Below, one piece after another: positions 1 to 13,000 of a stretch of 64,000 nt of DNA. Numbering within the stretch: position 1 is the first letter of the stretch; each line of letters starts with the position of its first letter. The position numbers and the translations under genes were made by a program. The notes under the pieces are model-generated. The model searched no databases. It was not told where the DNA came from and saw only the letters and a list, made by a program, of their open reading frames with translations. Source of the stretch: Bicyclus anynana (lineage: Eukaryota; Arthropoda; Insecta; Lepidoptera; Nymphalidae); contig NC_069102.1 in NCBI RefSeq assembly GCF_947172395.1, positions 8,214,442-8,278,441 of the forward strand. Reading direction: 5' to 3'.

Positions 1-1072
1 TAATATAACAAAATAATATACAATTTACCATCCAAATACAAATATATTATCCAAACCATATCATTCATATTTATTTACATAACAAAATCTTACGTATTCG
101 TAATAGTATTTACAGAAAAATGCTTACAAATATCAATACAAAATTTAAATCGTTAAGAATAATTTCTTAGCCTCTTTATCTTCCTCAAACTTTGAATTAC
201 TTAATTGCACAACCGGCCGGTTCTAATATATACAAAAATGGCATTCAATACAAATTATAATATACATTAATCTATTATTTACACTGTATTCTAAGATATT
301 TTGTATAAAGTAGATTAGTGGACCAAGATATAAGCATAGTAACTTAGACGCAATAAAAAATCCAGACAGCTCACTCACGCTCACGTAGACTGGCTGAGCT
401 AAAAAGTGACGCACTCCAATTCTCCCAGTTTGCATATACGTATACGCCGACACGCACACAGATACACATATGAACACCGCCATTAATTTCCTTTACAATT
501 CACACTCAACATAGATACTCGGCGCCATTATGGTGCTTTAATTTTTTGGCAGCGAGAAACCGTCTGGACTTTTTATTACGTCTATGGTTACAAGTTAAAA
601 AAATCGGGTTCTAACAGAAAGATGCATCTATTGAAAATAACAAACGTTTGTTATTTTTCAACTTTCAAAAAGGAAGAATGATTAACTTAAAGATGACTAC
701 AATTTAAAATTTATAGTTAACAAGGCGAATATAACCAACTTTAACACTGACTGCGTTGTTATTTCCATTCTAATTAAAGAATGCCCCACGCAGTCTTCCT
801 AAATTCTAACTCACATCAAGCACAGCTTATTTACGACCATTATAATGCGTTAAGAGAGTCAATAAAAAATTAAACATACTAATCAAATGTACTGTCTAAT
901 TGTATTAGCACACTAATATCAGAAAACCTGATTCTATTAAAGCAGTTTATTCACTGCAACAATATATCTTCAACGATAAAAAAATATACACTTATTGTAT
1001 ATCATGAGGTAAAATTCGGTGGCGCTTAAAATAAAACTTATTTAATATCTGATACCGTCCGGGATCTGTAGA
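1..1072. other. AT-rich 3' flank of the sha-like gene, no gene seen
   Basis: No coding signal was found. It probably contains the gene's 3' UTR end and intergenic DNA; which polyadenylation signal is used could not be decided. A perfect 12-bp palindrome (AACCGGCCGGTT) sits at 211-222. Confidence 0.4.
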
Positions 1073-1503
1073 ACAACTGATTAACTATCTAGTAAATTTT
1101 TCGTAAATTTCTCATCTCGATGAGACGATCAACTATTTTATTTACGAAAATTCTTGATTCTGGTAGCTAAATGAGTTACCAGAAAATAAATAATTCTGAA
1201 CGTCGGAACGAGATAATCTACCATGCAATTTGTAGGACATTGTGGCTGTTAAGTTGTATAACTATTTATTAAGCAACAGTAAAAAAACAGATGGTTAGTA
1301 ATACTTACTTTAAATAATAAATAAATAAGTACTTTTAATAATTTCGTTGCGTTGCGTGTAAAACAAATTGCGTTATACATTATCTTGTTCCGAAGCTCAG
1401 AATTTTTTATTTTCAGGTAACTATCAGAATCAAGAATATTCGTAAATGAAAAAAGTTGATCGTCTCATCGAGATGAGAAATTAACTTGATAGTAATCAGT
1501 TGT
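1073..1503. mobile_element. foldback MITE (family G) with about 120-bp inverted ends
   Basis: The sequence from about 1073 to 1215 reappears in reverse complement at about 1380-1503 (shared core CTCATCTCGATGAGACGATC). No ORF between. A related left-half copy lies at 32705-32960. Looks like a non-autonomous DNA transposon. Confidence 0.65.
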
Positions 1504-1545
1504 GCAAAATGTAGTACATTTTGCACAACAGATTACTATCAAGTT
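1483..1545. repeat. near-perfect 63-bp palindrome
   Basis: Arms 1483-1513 and 1515-1545 are reverse complements over 31 bp with one mismatch, separated by a single base. It overlaps the right end of the family G MITE. Confidence 0.9.
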
Positions 1546-1677
1546 CCTACATATTGTATAAAATATAACCTAATATTTAATTAATTATTCGTTGTATTGT
1601 AATTTATGTATTGACTTATCATTAACATTTACATGTTTTGGTTTTATGAATTAAAATACATAATAACAATAAAAGAT

Positions 1678-4005
1678 CTAACACTCCACAGATTGTACAT
1701 AAGGCGAGTCATCTAAATTCGAAATGGAAGCTGCCGAAGCTCTTCCGTCCCGCCCAGTTACAATAGAAATTACACTTTTGTGTTCAGAGTCACTGTCACC
1801 ACTTAGAATTATATTAGTTTCACCAACAAAGCCAGAGTCCACTTGCTCCTGATTACGACCTAACTTATTCCGAGAACCATAACCTAGTTCGTCGAAAATA
1901 TCTTTCGAGTCTTTAAAGTTTCCAAAAAATACTGAATCAGTCTCTACGCTTTCACCCCCGGATTCACTTCGTCCATCACATAATGATTCCAAGTCATCAG
2001 TGTCTGTATCTATATGTAAACTGTTGACTTTACTCACTGGCATCTTGAGAATTGGCTCCGGAAGAGGCAGCTTCGGTTTAAACTGCAACAAATATCTCGC
2101 TCTTTGTTTTGACTCATTTGAATCTGTGCTTAAGTAGCCAGAGTCTTCTGTGCGGCATAGCTTTCTTATATCCACGCGTCTGGGTCTTGTTCTTGCGGAC
2201 CGTCTTCCAGAGCGTCTAGCATTTAGATCACTTCTTCTTTCGTCATTTCTTGCTTGGGGTGGAAATCTATCTCTCTCTTCCGAAGAACGATATCGATCAC
2301 TCGGAGGACTGTTTCTTGGTGTTTGACCTTTTGAGTAAAACTCTGAACCCCGTTTTTGTTTTGGTGGCATAGGTGGTTTGGGGTCGAACTGACTTCCTAG
2401 GTTTTTAGGTTGTTCTAAATTTTTTACGTAAGCTGCTAACTCTTGCGTTCCATACGGTACGCTACCACGTCTTTCGTAAAATCGAGCTTCATTATGAGCT
2501 TTGTTTCTAGCTTCATATATTTCTCTCAAGCTACCTATTTTTCTTGTAAATGCGTCTTCCGTAGGACATATTTTTGGTTGGCTTTCAGGTACTACAAGTT
2601 TGCACTTAAAACTGCCCTCAGATTTTAGTAATATTTTTTCAACGCGTTTCTTAGGTACTTTATCTTCTGCTGATTTTTTAGGTTTTCTATCAAGAGTGTC
2701 AGGATCGAAGTCATCACTGATTTTTGATATATTATTATCTACGGGAGAACCTCTAACTTCAATTGTTAATGGTCCAGGATTTTCAATATTATTATATATA
2801 GGGTCTACAGAATTAACAAATACATCATTGTTGCTGCTATATTTTTTCTTATTATCACTGTTAAACGTTATTGTTTGATGAACTACATTATTTCCAGTCT
2901 GACTATATTTTAAATCACGCCAACTTCGTGTTCTTCTATCGCGGGTTATATTAGTATTTTGTAAGCTTAAGATTTCTTTTTTATTTGATTGTGCTGCATA
3001 ATCTAAGGAAAACCTTCTCTTTTTCGGCATTTTTCTGTCTAAACTGTCAAATTGTTCATTGCTTTCAATCTCAATATTATTTTTAGAGTCTCCAGAAAGT
3101 CTATTATCATCACTATAATAAACTGTGTCGGCCGCTACTACTGGTATTACTAATTTTGGTACTACAGATTGTGATTGAAGAATGTCATAGAAATCATTTG
3201 GTTCAACACGACGACATTTATTTAATTCACGTATTACTGCCTGCATTTTTCTTTTTACTTCTGGAGAAACAGGCACAGCCTCCTTTGTATCAGGTGTATC
3301 GGAGAATTCGATAGGAGGAGGTGGCGGAGGTGGTAATTTTTTTCTAACAATTCTAGTAGCATGATTTGAAGGACTTTTTCTTTCCAGAGAGTTGGAAGCG
3401 GCTGATAAAACAAACGAAGTTTCATTCTTTTTGTGTTCTTGGATTATCGGATTTCCCATAATACTTTCGCATTTTAAATTTATCATAATCGAATCTGTAA
3501 TTCTAATTGGCTCAGACTCTTCATTAACCACTGGTTCAACGATATTAATTCTAACTTCTTCTTTATCTTTAGGTTCAATAACTCTTGGAGTTCCACTCAC
3601 CTTAGCTATTGATTTAACAGGTCTGGTTGCATTGGTAGGAGTAGGGACCTCGTCTAACCATTTTTGAACAATTCTCTGCTTGTAATCATCACTTACACAA
3701 GTTTTACACGAATTTGATCTAATTAAACTAGCATTTTTCTTCGCTCGTTCACTACTATTACATCCAGGACATCCTCCGCATAGAATAGCGCGTCGGCTAT
3801 TTTCTCGCTTTAAACTTATAGCACTAAATCTTCTTCCTCTTCTTGCGCATGGAATATCCCAACCAAGATCTACTGTATGATATGATTCTTCTTCTGGAAT
3901 ATCGGATAATATAGGAATAAATCTTTTTGATATCATCTTTTCTTTGGCAATTGACATTACTTCCCTTAGTTTTATTAAAAAGTCAATTGCGGCTGGTGGA
4001 GGGCT
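1678..4005 (-). CDS. sha: sha-like coding exon 9 (most of the cytoplasmic tail)
   Basis: Encodes 775 residues to the stop, ending SPYVQSVEC. The acceptor CTTTTTAG precedes SPPPAAIDFLIK, so the exon extends 48 nt upstream of the first in-frame ATG. Features include a cysteine cluster at residues 521-548, a run of seven prolines at 670-676, several KxxKKR-type basic patches, and acidic/Ser-rich C-terminal blocks. Confidence 0.93.
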   Translation of the reverse strand, partial: SPPPAAIDFLIKLREVMSIAKEKMISKRFIPILSDIPEEESYHTVDLGWDIPCARRGRRFSAISLKRENSRRAILCGGCPGCNSSERAKKNASLIRSNSCKTCVSDDYKQRIVQKWLDEVPTPTNATRPVKSIAKVSGTPRVIEPKDKEEVRINIVEPVVNEESEPIRITDSIMINLKCESIMGNPIIQEHKKNETSFVLSAASNSLERKSPSNHATRIVRKKLPPPPPPPIEFSDTPDTKEAVPVSPEVKRKMQAVIRELNKCRRVEPNDFYDILQSQSVVPKLVIPVVAADTVYYSDDNRLSGDSKNNIEIESNEQFDSLDRKMPKKRRFSLDYAAQSNKKEILSLQNTNITRDRRTRSWRDLKYSQTGNNVVHQTITFNSDNKKKYSSNNDVFVNSVDPIYNNIENPGPLTIEVRGSPVDNNISKISDDFDPDTLDRKPKKSAEDKVPKKRVEKILLKSEGSFKCKLVVPESQPKICPTEDAFTRKIGSLREIYEARNKAHNEARFYERRGSVPYGTQELAAYVKNLEQPKNLGSQFDPKPPMPPKQKRGSEFYSKGQTPRNSPPSDRYRSSEERDRFPPQARNDERRSDLNARRSGRRSARTRPRRVDIRKLCRTEDSGYLSTDSNESKQRARYLLQFKPKLPLPEPILKMPVSKVNSLHIDTDTDDLESLCDGRSESGGESVETDSVFFGNFKDSKDIFDELGYGSRNKLGRNQEQVDSGFVGETNIILSGDSDSEHKSVISIVTGRDGRASAASISNLDDSPYVQSVEC

Positions 4006-7000
4006 CTAAAAAGAAACATACATTGTAGTGAATGGAAATTAATAAAATAGAAAAATAAAAGAACGCTTACATTGCAAGCTTACCTTTAGATGTTCTATTT
4101 CAAAGAATACAGGATTAAAGTACAATTTTCTTCGTATAACTGGCTCTCCTTCTGGTGGAGGTGGTATCATCTCTGTTTCATTGTTTTCTATACTACAGTG
4201 AAGTATTGACAAATCTGAATGTGGTGCTTTTTCAATTTCTGGTGAAGCAGACCGTCTGTGCACTCTTTCATTGACTCGTTCTGGCGTTGAAGAAGCTCTA
4301 ATTGATGGTCTTGATGGCTTTTTACGTCTTGAATGTACCACAGCAGAGATGACATTAGAATTCCGATCCTGAAACTGATATTAAAGTTTAATAGACTTGT
4401 GGTTAAATTAATAATTTATTTACTCCCTGAGATTTTTATAAAGTTACAATTTGAAAGAATTGAAAGTATAGTGCTTGCCAAGGGTCTTTATGTTTGTGAA
4501 GTTGGCTGCGGAATGATTTTGCGCATTTGTACAGACGCGAACTCTCCTCGTCCGCGCCGTTTGTACCGTTAGTAATTAATTGCGCAGTCATTTGTTGCTA
4601 ACTTCACAAACACAATATCTCGTGGCGGGCACTATAGGTTCACATTAGTAGACGAAAATGGTGGCTAAGAAAATTTAGTGATGAATAATGGATTGTTTGT
4701 GCCTCTGAATTTAGATCCCGATTATTTTCATCACTGAACACCTACTTTATTAAGACTGACGTATTTTTAACCTAAGTTCACCAACCCGAACTGAGAAAGC
4801 GGTGCAGGTTTGTATAACCCTCCTATGAGAGGTAGAAATTGTTCTCAATATTACCTTTTGAGTATTGACAGATGAGGAATCAAACGTATCTTCTGTATGC
4901 TCACTGACGTCAGATAAACCAGCATCATTTGTGTAATCACTTCTTGCACTTTCCATTGTCATTAATGGATTTGTTTTCATTCTCTGAAACAAACAATCTT
5001 TATTGAGTCTAGGTACATCTAGAAACTTAAGTAAGACTGATCCATGTATCAGATATCTCAAAAGCTGATGCTTGCTTGGTCCTAAGGATAAGCCTTGCCT
5101 GTCTTTTTGGAATGCTTTTGGGAGAAAACTTGATGGCGTATATTTTTTGAACATTTTCTTTTAATATTTTGTTAATATATAGTACTTATTTAAATTTATT
5201 GTCTTGTAAATAGTTATGAAGTTATTTATAAGTTTTTGTTCTTTTGTAGAAACTAAAACTCAATTAAGACTTACCATACTATCCATGCCCAAGTGTGAAT
5301 CGATAATGGATGATGCATTATCTGTAGAAGTAGTTTGAGAATGATTCAACTCTGGATCTTTAGATTTCCTTCTCTGCTTCTGCTTATAGTGAATGTAGAA
5401 GATAATGCCAGCTGCGTACACGAAGACAATCATCAATACGCAGACACCAATTGCGAGTGACTCCAGAACACTGAGACCCTGACTTTGAGAGGCTGGCTCT
5501 GACGTCACCGTCTCTCCAGCGTGGAACGGTATTGATCTAACATCTAAAATATATTTTTGGATTAAAACAAAATTCTACTGTACCAAATAATAATATATTT
5601 TACTAGCTAACGCCGGGCGGTTTCACCCGCGTGGATCCCGTTACTGAAGGAATACGGGGATAAAATTGCCTATAGCCTTTCCTTGATAAATCGGCTATCT
5701 AACAATGAAAGAATTTTTCAAATCAGACCAGTAGTTCCTGAGATTAGCGCGTACAATCAATCAACCAAACAAACAAACTCTTCAGCTTTATAATATTAGC
5801 ATAGATTATCACTACTGTGAATATTAATAATATTGATGATTTTTTTGCTAATCCTTGAGCATTTGAGAAAAATCTATTGACAAAATCTATATAACAGTGT
5901 ATAAAGTCGAGATAATACATCCTCAGGAAATATCTAGAGGGATTTTAGTTTGTGGTACCTTTGTCTTAAGGATTTATCACAGATACTAGCAAAATACATC
6001 GACTGTTCACTGTCCTTTTGTTTTAGTATCAAGAAATGTATCGTTTTAAAATTGCCTAATAATTATACCAATTTATATGGGCCTGTAGTAACCACGGCAC
6101 ATGCTCCGTATATACAATAGATCGAATTAATATCCTCCTCGTTTAATCGTGATAAATACCAAGACCAAGTAAATACATTAATATGGTGAGATGTAGTTGC
6201 TCGAGATAGTATCAGTTTTGACGGCCTCCGTGGCGCAGTGGTATGCGCGGTGAGTTTACAAGACGTAGGTCCTGGGTTCGTTCCCCGGCTGAGCCGATTA
6301 AGGTTTTCATAATTGGTCCAAGTCGAGGCCGTGGCTAGTTACAACCTACTGCCTCATTGCCAGGCAGCAAGTGATAATATTTTTTATTTATTAAGTAAAT
6401 TCATTACCTAATAGAGTCTGTCGGGTTATTCCAGCTATACGGAAGGCGGCGCACGAAGCTGCAAGATGAGCAGGTTTGTGAGCTGAACACAACACGTGGG
6501 CAGTCACCAGGCGCCCTTCCAGACGCGAGTGAAGACTCGGGGAACCTCGCCACTGTTCAAAAACATTCAAAATTGTACAATCCAATGTATATTTTATACA
6601 TTAGTTCAACAAAGATCTATAAAAAGAATAGTTCATGTTAACTTCTAGAAAAGTGGAACACAAATTGAATTCCTATAGTGTCTGTATTCGAAATTGCTTT
6701 TTCGTATTTTAATTCGTTTATAGATGACGTTCAGGAATGAGGAGATCCGCAGACGAAACAAAGTTACTGACATAGATCAGCGAGTCGCGAAGCTGAAGTG
6801 ACAGTTAGCAGGCCACATGGTTCGAAGGGCCGATGGACGTTGGGGTCCCAAGGTGCTGGAATGGCGAACCCGCGCCGGAAAGCGCAGTATTGGTCGACCC
6901 CCCACTAGGTGGATCGAGGATATCAAGCGGGTTGCAGGGAGCCGCTGGATGCTGGCGGCTCGAGATCGATGTGCTTGGAGGTCCATGCAAGAGGCCTATA

Positions 7001-10000
7001 TCCAGCAGAGGACGTCTATCAGCTGATAAGGTAAGGGTAATGTAAGGTAAAACGTAAAAAATATTCCATACGAATATTAAATTACTTATTATTTTATTGA
7101 GCCAAATCAAAACGACCTTTATAAATGTTATCTAAAATAACAGTTTAGCAAGTCCGGTGTCGATGTTCGCGACATCTTTTCGTCCGAAATTCCTCAGTGC
7201 CTGAAGACAAAAGTCTTCGAACAGTGCGTGTTGCCAGTGATGACCTATGGTTCCGAGACTTGGTCGCTAACTATGGGCCTCATAAGAAGGCTCAGAGTCA
7301 CACAGCGGGCGATGGAACGAGCTATGTTAGGAGTATCTTTGAGTAATCGAATCAGAAATGAGGAGATCCGCAGAAGAACCAAAGTCACCGACATAGCTCA
7401 ACGAGTTGCGAAGCTGAAGTGACAATGGGCGGAGCACATAGTTCGAAGAGCCTATGGACGTTGGGGTCCCAAAGTGCTGGAATGGCGATCCCGCACTAGT
7501 AAGCGCAGTGTTGGCCGACCCCCCACCAGGTGGACTGACGACATCAAGCGAGTCGCAGGGATTCCCTGGATGCAGGTGGCTCAGTTTCGTGATGTTTGGA
7601 AGTCCTTACAAAAGGCCTATGTCCTGCAGTGGACGTCCATTGGCTGATATGATGATGATGATGATGATGTCCGGTGTAACACAAAAAAATATTAATAAAT
7701 CAATGTGGATTATATTTTTTTGAATTTTATTTTAAAGTAACGAAATGGTTTCGTTTCATGTAGGAATGGCTGGAATACAAAGAATCTCACAGCTCCGAAT
7801 CAGCCGACACAAGATTAATTTGCATCGTGGTTTTGGTGAAATTCTTGCGACATTCGTTAAAAAATTGGTTAAGTGAGACTTGGAAGTCTGAATGGATATA
7901 ATTATGCTATGGATGTCTAGACTAGATGGCGTAGTGCAAGGCATTCTTTTTGGATTCCTAATTTCTTGTTGAACTTCCGGGAGGCTCTCCTAATTATAAA
8001 AGTGTATGATATATTACATACCATACTGCATCTGCATACCAGAGAATTTTCTTAATTCTCTGCGTGTGTGAAGTCGGCTAATTCGCATTGGGCCAGCGTG
8101 GTGGAATATTGGCCTAACCCCTTTCATTCTGAGAGGGTAAAGGAGAGACTCGAGCTCAGCAGTTAGCCGAATATGTGTTGATAATGATGATGATGATGAT
8201 ATATTTATATCATTTTCATATATGACATTATCGTTTAAGCTACGAAAAATTAAATAGGCGGCAAAAAAAGTTTTTCTTGCAGTGATTTTTTTTTTAAATC
8301 CTTTGGGTTGTTTTGAATAGAAAAAGTATTTTCACCTATACCATACCATCCATACCATACCATATTCCACATTACCATAAGAAATGCATCTATACTATAC
8401 CCATCAATTATTGTTGTGCCTTTTTTAATTTTAAATAGCTGTAAATCATGGATTACTCATCATTATGGAAATTAAAGCTGCTGGACCCTAAATTCAGCAG
8501 ACTATCATCGCACCGCATCAGTATGTCCAATGCAAGCGTTGAATATTTGGACAGACTGAACAAATTGCCCCTTTGACGCCTCCGCGGTTATCGACGCCCA
8601 CATCTGCGGTTCACTTTTCCATGCCAACACCTTGACTTCCGACTGAAGATATATGTAATAACTCAAGATTTCTTAATATTATTTTTCACTATATTCTTAG
8701 CAGACCGACCGAATTGAGAACCTCCTCCTTTTTGAAGTCGGTTAAAAACCAATATTGAACAAAGGTTTCACATTATTTGTCAGGACAAATTAATTAATAA
8801 ATCGAACTGTAACCAAAATAAGATCCTAGAATGGCAGAGAATGCCTTGAGTGATGTCACGCACTTGCGAACGCTGTGTGTAGGGTTAAAGTATCCTTTGA
8901 CTGTTAACAAACACTCCCCTTTCCACTCAAGTCACTCTCCCCGCCTATACCAAGAACCCATAACGAATTACACAACAAGAGAGATAGCAATAATCGTGAT
9001 AATATGTTTACTTACAAGTTTGTGTAGGCACGGGTCACAAATCTAATTATACAAAGTTACAAGTCACTCATTCTAAAACATGCATATTACGCAGATTGTC
9101 TGTAAGCGACACTGAAATGTATAAATACATTCAGATAATAAATGAATTTTAAATTAAATATTGCCAGTAATCGTCCAATATTTAAATTAATCTTTGTCAC
9201 CACTACTACAATCTTCATAACTTTTATCACACCGTAAATTATGTTTTATAATAATACTTATGACTTTACATTTGCATACTCATCTACTTTAAACCCGTTC
9301 TTTCTAATTTTCTCTCAATTCATATGGAGCACGTCGAACATAATGCGAATGATTTCTTTATTTTTTATTTCTATATCTAATGAAGATTAATTTAATGTAT
9401 TATTGATAACATCTAGCTAGGTAACTGTGTGTTTGATAAAACATAAACTTTAAGTAAAGGATTAACTGCATGCATGCAACTGCATAGTTTTCATTTACAC
9501 GAGCGGCAGCTGCCGACGACTGCAATCGACTGCGGTCGTCGGTAGAGTCATTAGGCATCAGAGTTTTTTTATGCGCCAGCAATATTAGCACTCTTGTTAC
9601 CTACATTTGTAGAAGGATGTTCTTTCGTTCTTACGTACTATGAGAGAACTAAAGAACATTCTATACAAAAAATATCTCTGGTAGGCAGGAGGATAAGACC
9701 CAATTATAAATAGCAATATTACGTTAGTCAATATCTTCTAAAAAAATATTTTCCATTAAACCAAGTTTCTCTTACAAACGGAAAAAGCGTTTTGTTACTG
9801 CTAAATGTTTGTATAATAGTTGCCACAAAGTTTTAGCAGATATAAATAAAAGATAATCCACCATAATTTTATATTAATCAAAACCATATAATGGAATAAC
9901 TACCATATTAACAACTGAGACTTTAAAAATTTTCACAACTCTTAATTTTATATTAACAAGTTATAAAAGAGAACCTGATCAGAAATAAAGATGCATAATT

Positions 10001-13000
10001 TAATTTCAAAGCGATTCTGCTTCGAGTTTGGAGCTTAGAGTATTAAACCTGCAGCTTTCTCTTCCAAATATTTTACAAGCGTATTTGTATATAGATAAAC
10101 ATAAACATATCGCTCCTATTTAGGACTTCTTGTTTCTGTGATCCTTAGAGAAAGAAGTGCTTACCACAAACTTTTACAAAACCATCATGATATCTGTCTG
10201 TATTTAAGGGAGTCAGTAATGTTACCTCAGTAAGTGGTACGAACTGAGTGAATGAAATAAGTCAAATCGCTGTTCTAAGCAATCTGCGATAAGCCGAAAC
10301 ATTATGGAGTCACTACGGATTTAAGAACTTGTGGTAAGAGCGCCTGTTGTCAGAAAGATTAAAGACACAGGGCAGTACATATTGTAAACTCATTCCCAGG
10401 GACTGTGTCCGAAGTGTTGTTATATTAAAGGCAATGGTTTACCACTTAAAACCAGGCCGGCTATCTGACTGAAGGTCATCTATTTCTTGATGTACGTTTA
10501 CTCTCTCTTCTACTATACTACTATGTAAGTGCATAATTTCCTTACACTTATGATTGTAGGTCTTTCAAATACTTGTTTGTGTAGCTGAAAATCAACGCTG
10601 TATGTCCAATATTTCCTTGGTAAATTCAGCACAATGCTGAGCGGGATCCTTCTTCAAGGTATTGCCAAATATTACATAGTGTTCTGATGCTTAGAGTACT
10701 CTCGGTTTTTGACTTGTCTAAGTGGTCTGAGTATCAGGCACTACAATAGTGTTAAGGGGGTTAACAATGGAATTCATAGACATTGTAGAGACACCCCCAG
10801 AGGATCATGCAGTCACTGAATGTCGAATTCAACCTCTATTTGTTTGCGAATTAGATAACGGTGAAGGAACATCGTGAGGAAACCTGCATACCAGAGAATT
10901 TTTTTAAATCTCTGCGTGTGTGAAGCCTGCCAATCCGCATTGGGCCAGCGTGGTGGACTATTGGCCTAACCCCTCTCATTCTGAGAGGAGGCTCGAGCTC
11001 AGTAGTGAGCCGAATATGGTTTGATAACGATACGAGTTTGCGTATTTAACACTCAGTGGGTGAATGATCCCCTGGGGGTCTCCCTATAACGTCTATGAAT
11101 TCCACTATAAGTGTGGCACAATTTTTGAAATAAATTATTTCTTTCTTTCTAAATAAGCCCATTCTAGGCAAGTGCACTCCAACATTGTTCCCACTCCTAA
11201 TACAGTCTTTCCCGACTAGTTGGAGGGGAATGGGAATATTGGTCTTATTAAAAAAAGATAGTTATGGCAAAATTCTTAAAAAAAAAACTTAAACTCAATC
11301 ATAGAAAGTATATAAACTTCTAAAGCTATATTATTAATTTGTAAACTAAAATAAAACTTGTCTATTTTATATATTTACGATGCATTTTTGACGGTGCATT
11401 AATTTTAGTTGTTTTACTTAATGGTAATAAAATAATTAATTACTAAAAAATGTTCTCTTAATACGCCATGATTGTTTTAAGTGTTTTTTAACAGCTTTGC
11501 ACAGCGGGATTGACTCCTTCCCGTAGTTTATTGTTTTCGAGCATTAAAAATATCTGAGATAACAATTTTTAAAGGCACTTTCATGGCTGATAAGTAAAAA
11601 TTCACGCTTAGGCGGTTCACTTTTTACTGCGAAACGAAAAAAGTAAGTATAAAGGGACCGACTAATGTCAGTCTTTTATTTTTTATGTTTTCATAAATAC
11701 CGCGGATTTTTCCGGACTAGAAAGTAGCCTTTTGCCTGCTCAAGGTCTATCTCTAAACTAAATTTCATACAAAACGGTTCAGTGGTTTAGCCTGAAGAGG
11801 TAACAGCCAGACAGGCACACATACTTTCGCATTTATAACATTAGTGTGGATATTTTGGGATTTTTTTTTCTTTACAAGTTAGCCCTTGACTATAATCTCA
11901 CCTGATGGTAAGTGATGATGCTATCTATGATGGAAGCGGGCCAACTTATTAAGAGGAGGATGAAAATCACCTCTTTTGGTTTCTACACGACATCGTGTAG
12001 AAACCGAAAGGGGTGGCTACCGTATCTAGTTACCACCCTACCGGCAAAGACGTACCGCCAAGCGATTTAGCGTTCCGGTACGATACCGTGTAGATACCGA
12101 AAGGGGTGTGGATTTTCATCCTCCTCCTAACAAGTTAGCCCGCTTCCATTTTAGACTGCATCATCACTTATCAGGTGAGATTGTTGTCAAGGGCTGACTT
12201 GTAAATAATAATAAAAAAAAAATTGTAAACTTCACAGAAATTACCAAACCGGCCAAAATGTTTAACAATTTAAAAATAAATAATCGACACGAGTAGCCAA
12301 GTAGGTGATAATACGAATTCTTCAGAGGAATGCGTGCGGCCGAAACGACCACCGTTAAGATTTCGACTTCAAAAATCATTACATTACGAAGTTGCCTCGT
12401 CAAGTGAAACAGTAACGCTTGCTGCCGATCACCAATAAACGTTTTACGATTTTGACGAAATCAACAACGACGTTATGGACTCGGCATATATCTGGTCACG
12501 GATACAAAACTACTGGATGTACCTTCTTATTTACTTAACATAACATACCGCCTTTTTGTAAATATCATACCTTTTGTATGAACATAATAAGGGACTTAAG
12601 ATAACTTATCCTAAATCATATAAATCATGTCCAAGTGGAATGGTGGCAAGAATACTGGACAGCCAGGCTGATCTTTGCGCATAAAATTAACCAGCCAGCC
12701 AGTATACGATTATGACAAATATAATAATATAAAAATAAATAACAATGCAAAAAAGTACAACAAAATGAACCAATATTAATTTGCGATTTATGTTGAATTT
12801 ACCAATTTTGGAATTGGTTGGAAAAAAACTACTAAACTAAATACCACTTCTCATAATTGACTAACGTACCCACCCAACATAGCATAACAGCTAATAGGTA
12901 TATATGTTTCCAAATCATCACATATTTCTAGAAATAAGCGAGTTTAAATAATAAAAACCGTTTTTCGCTTCACTTATTAGTAACTACAGATAATACTTCA

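Noticed and set aside
211..222. 12-bp palindrome AACCGGCCGGTT as a regulatory site
   Set aside because: Perfect but short and isolated; no context supports a function.
6817..7045. Two overlapping plus-strand ORFs and their minus-strand shadows
   Set aside because: All come from the same RTE fragment read in different frames.
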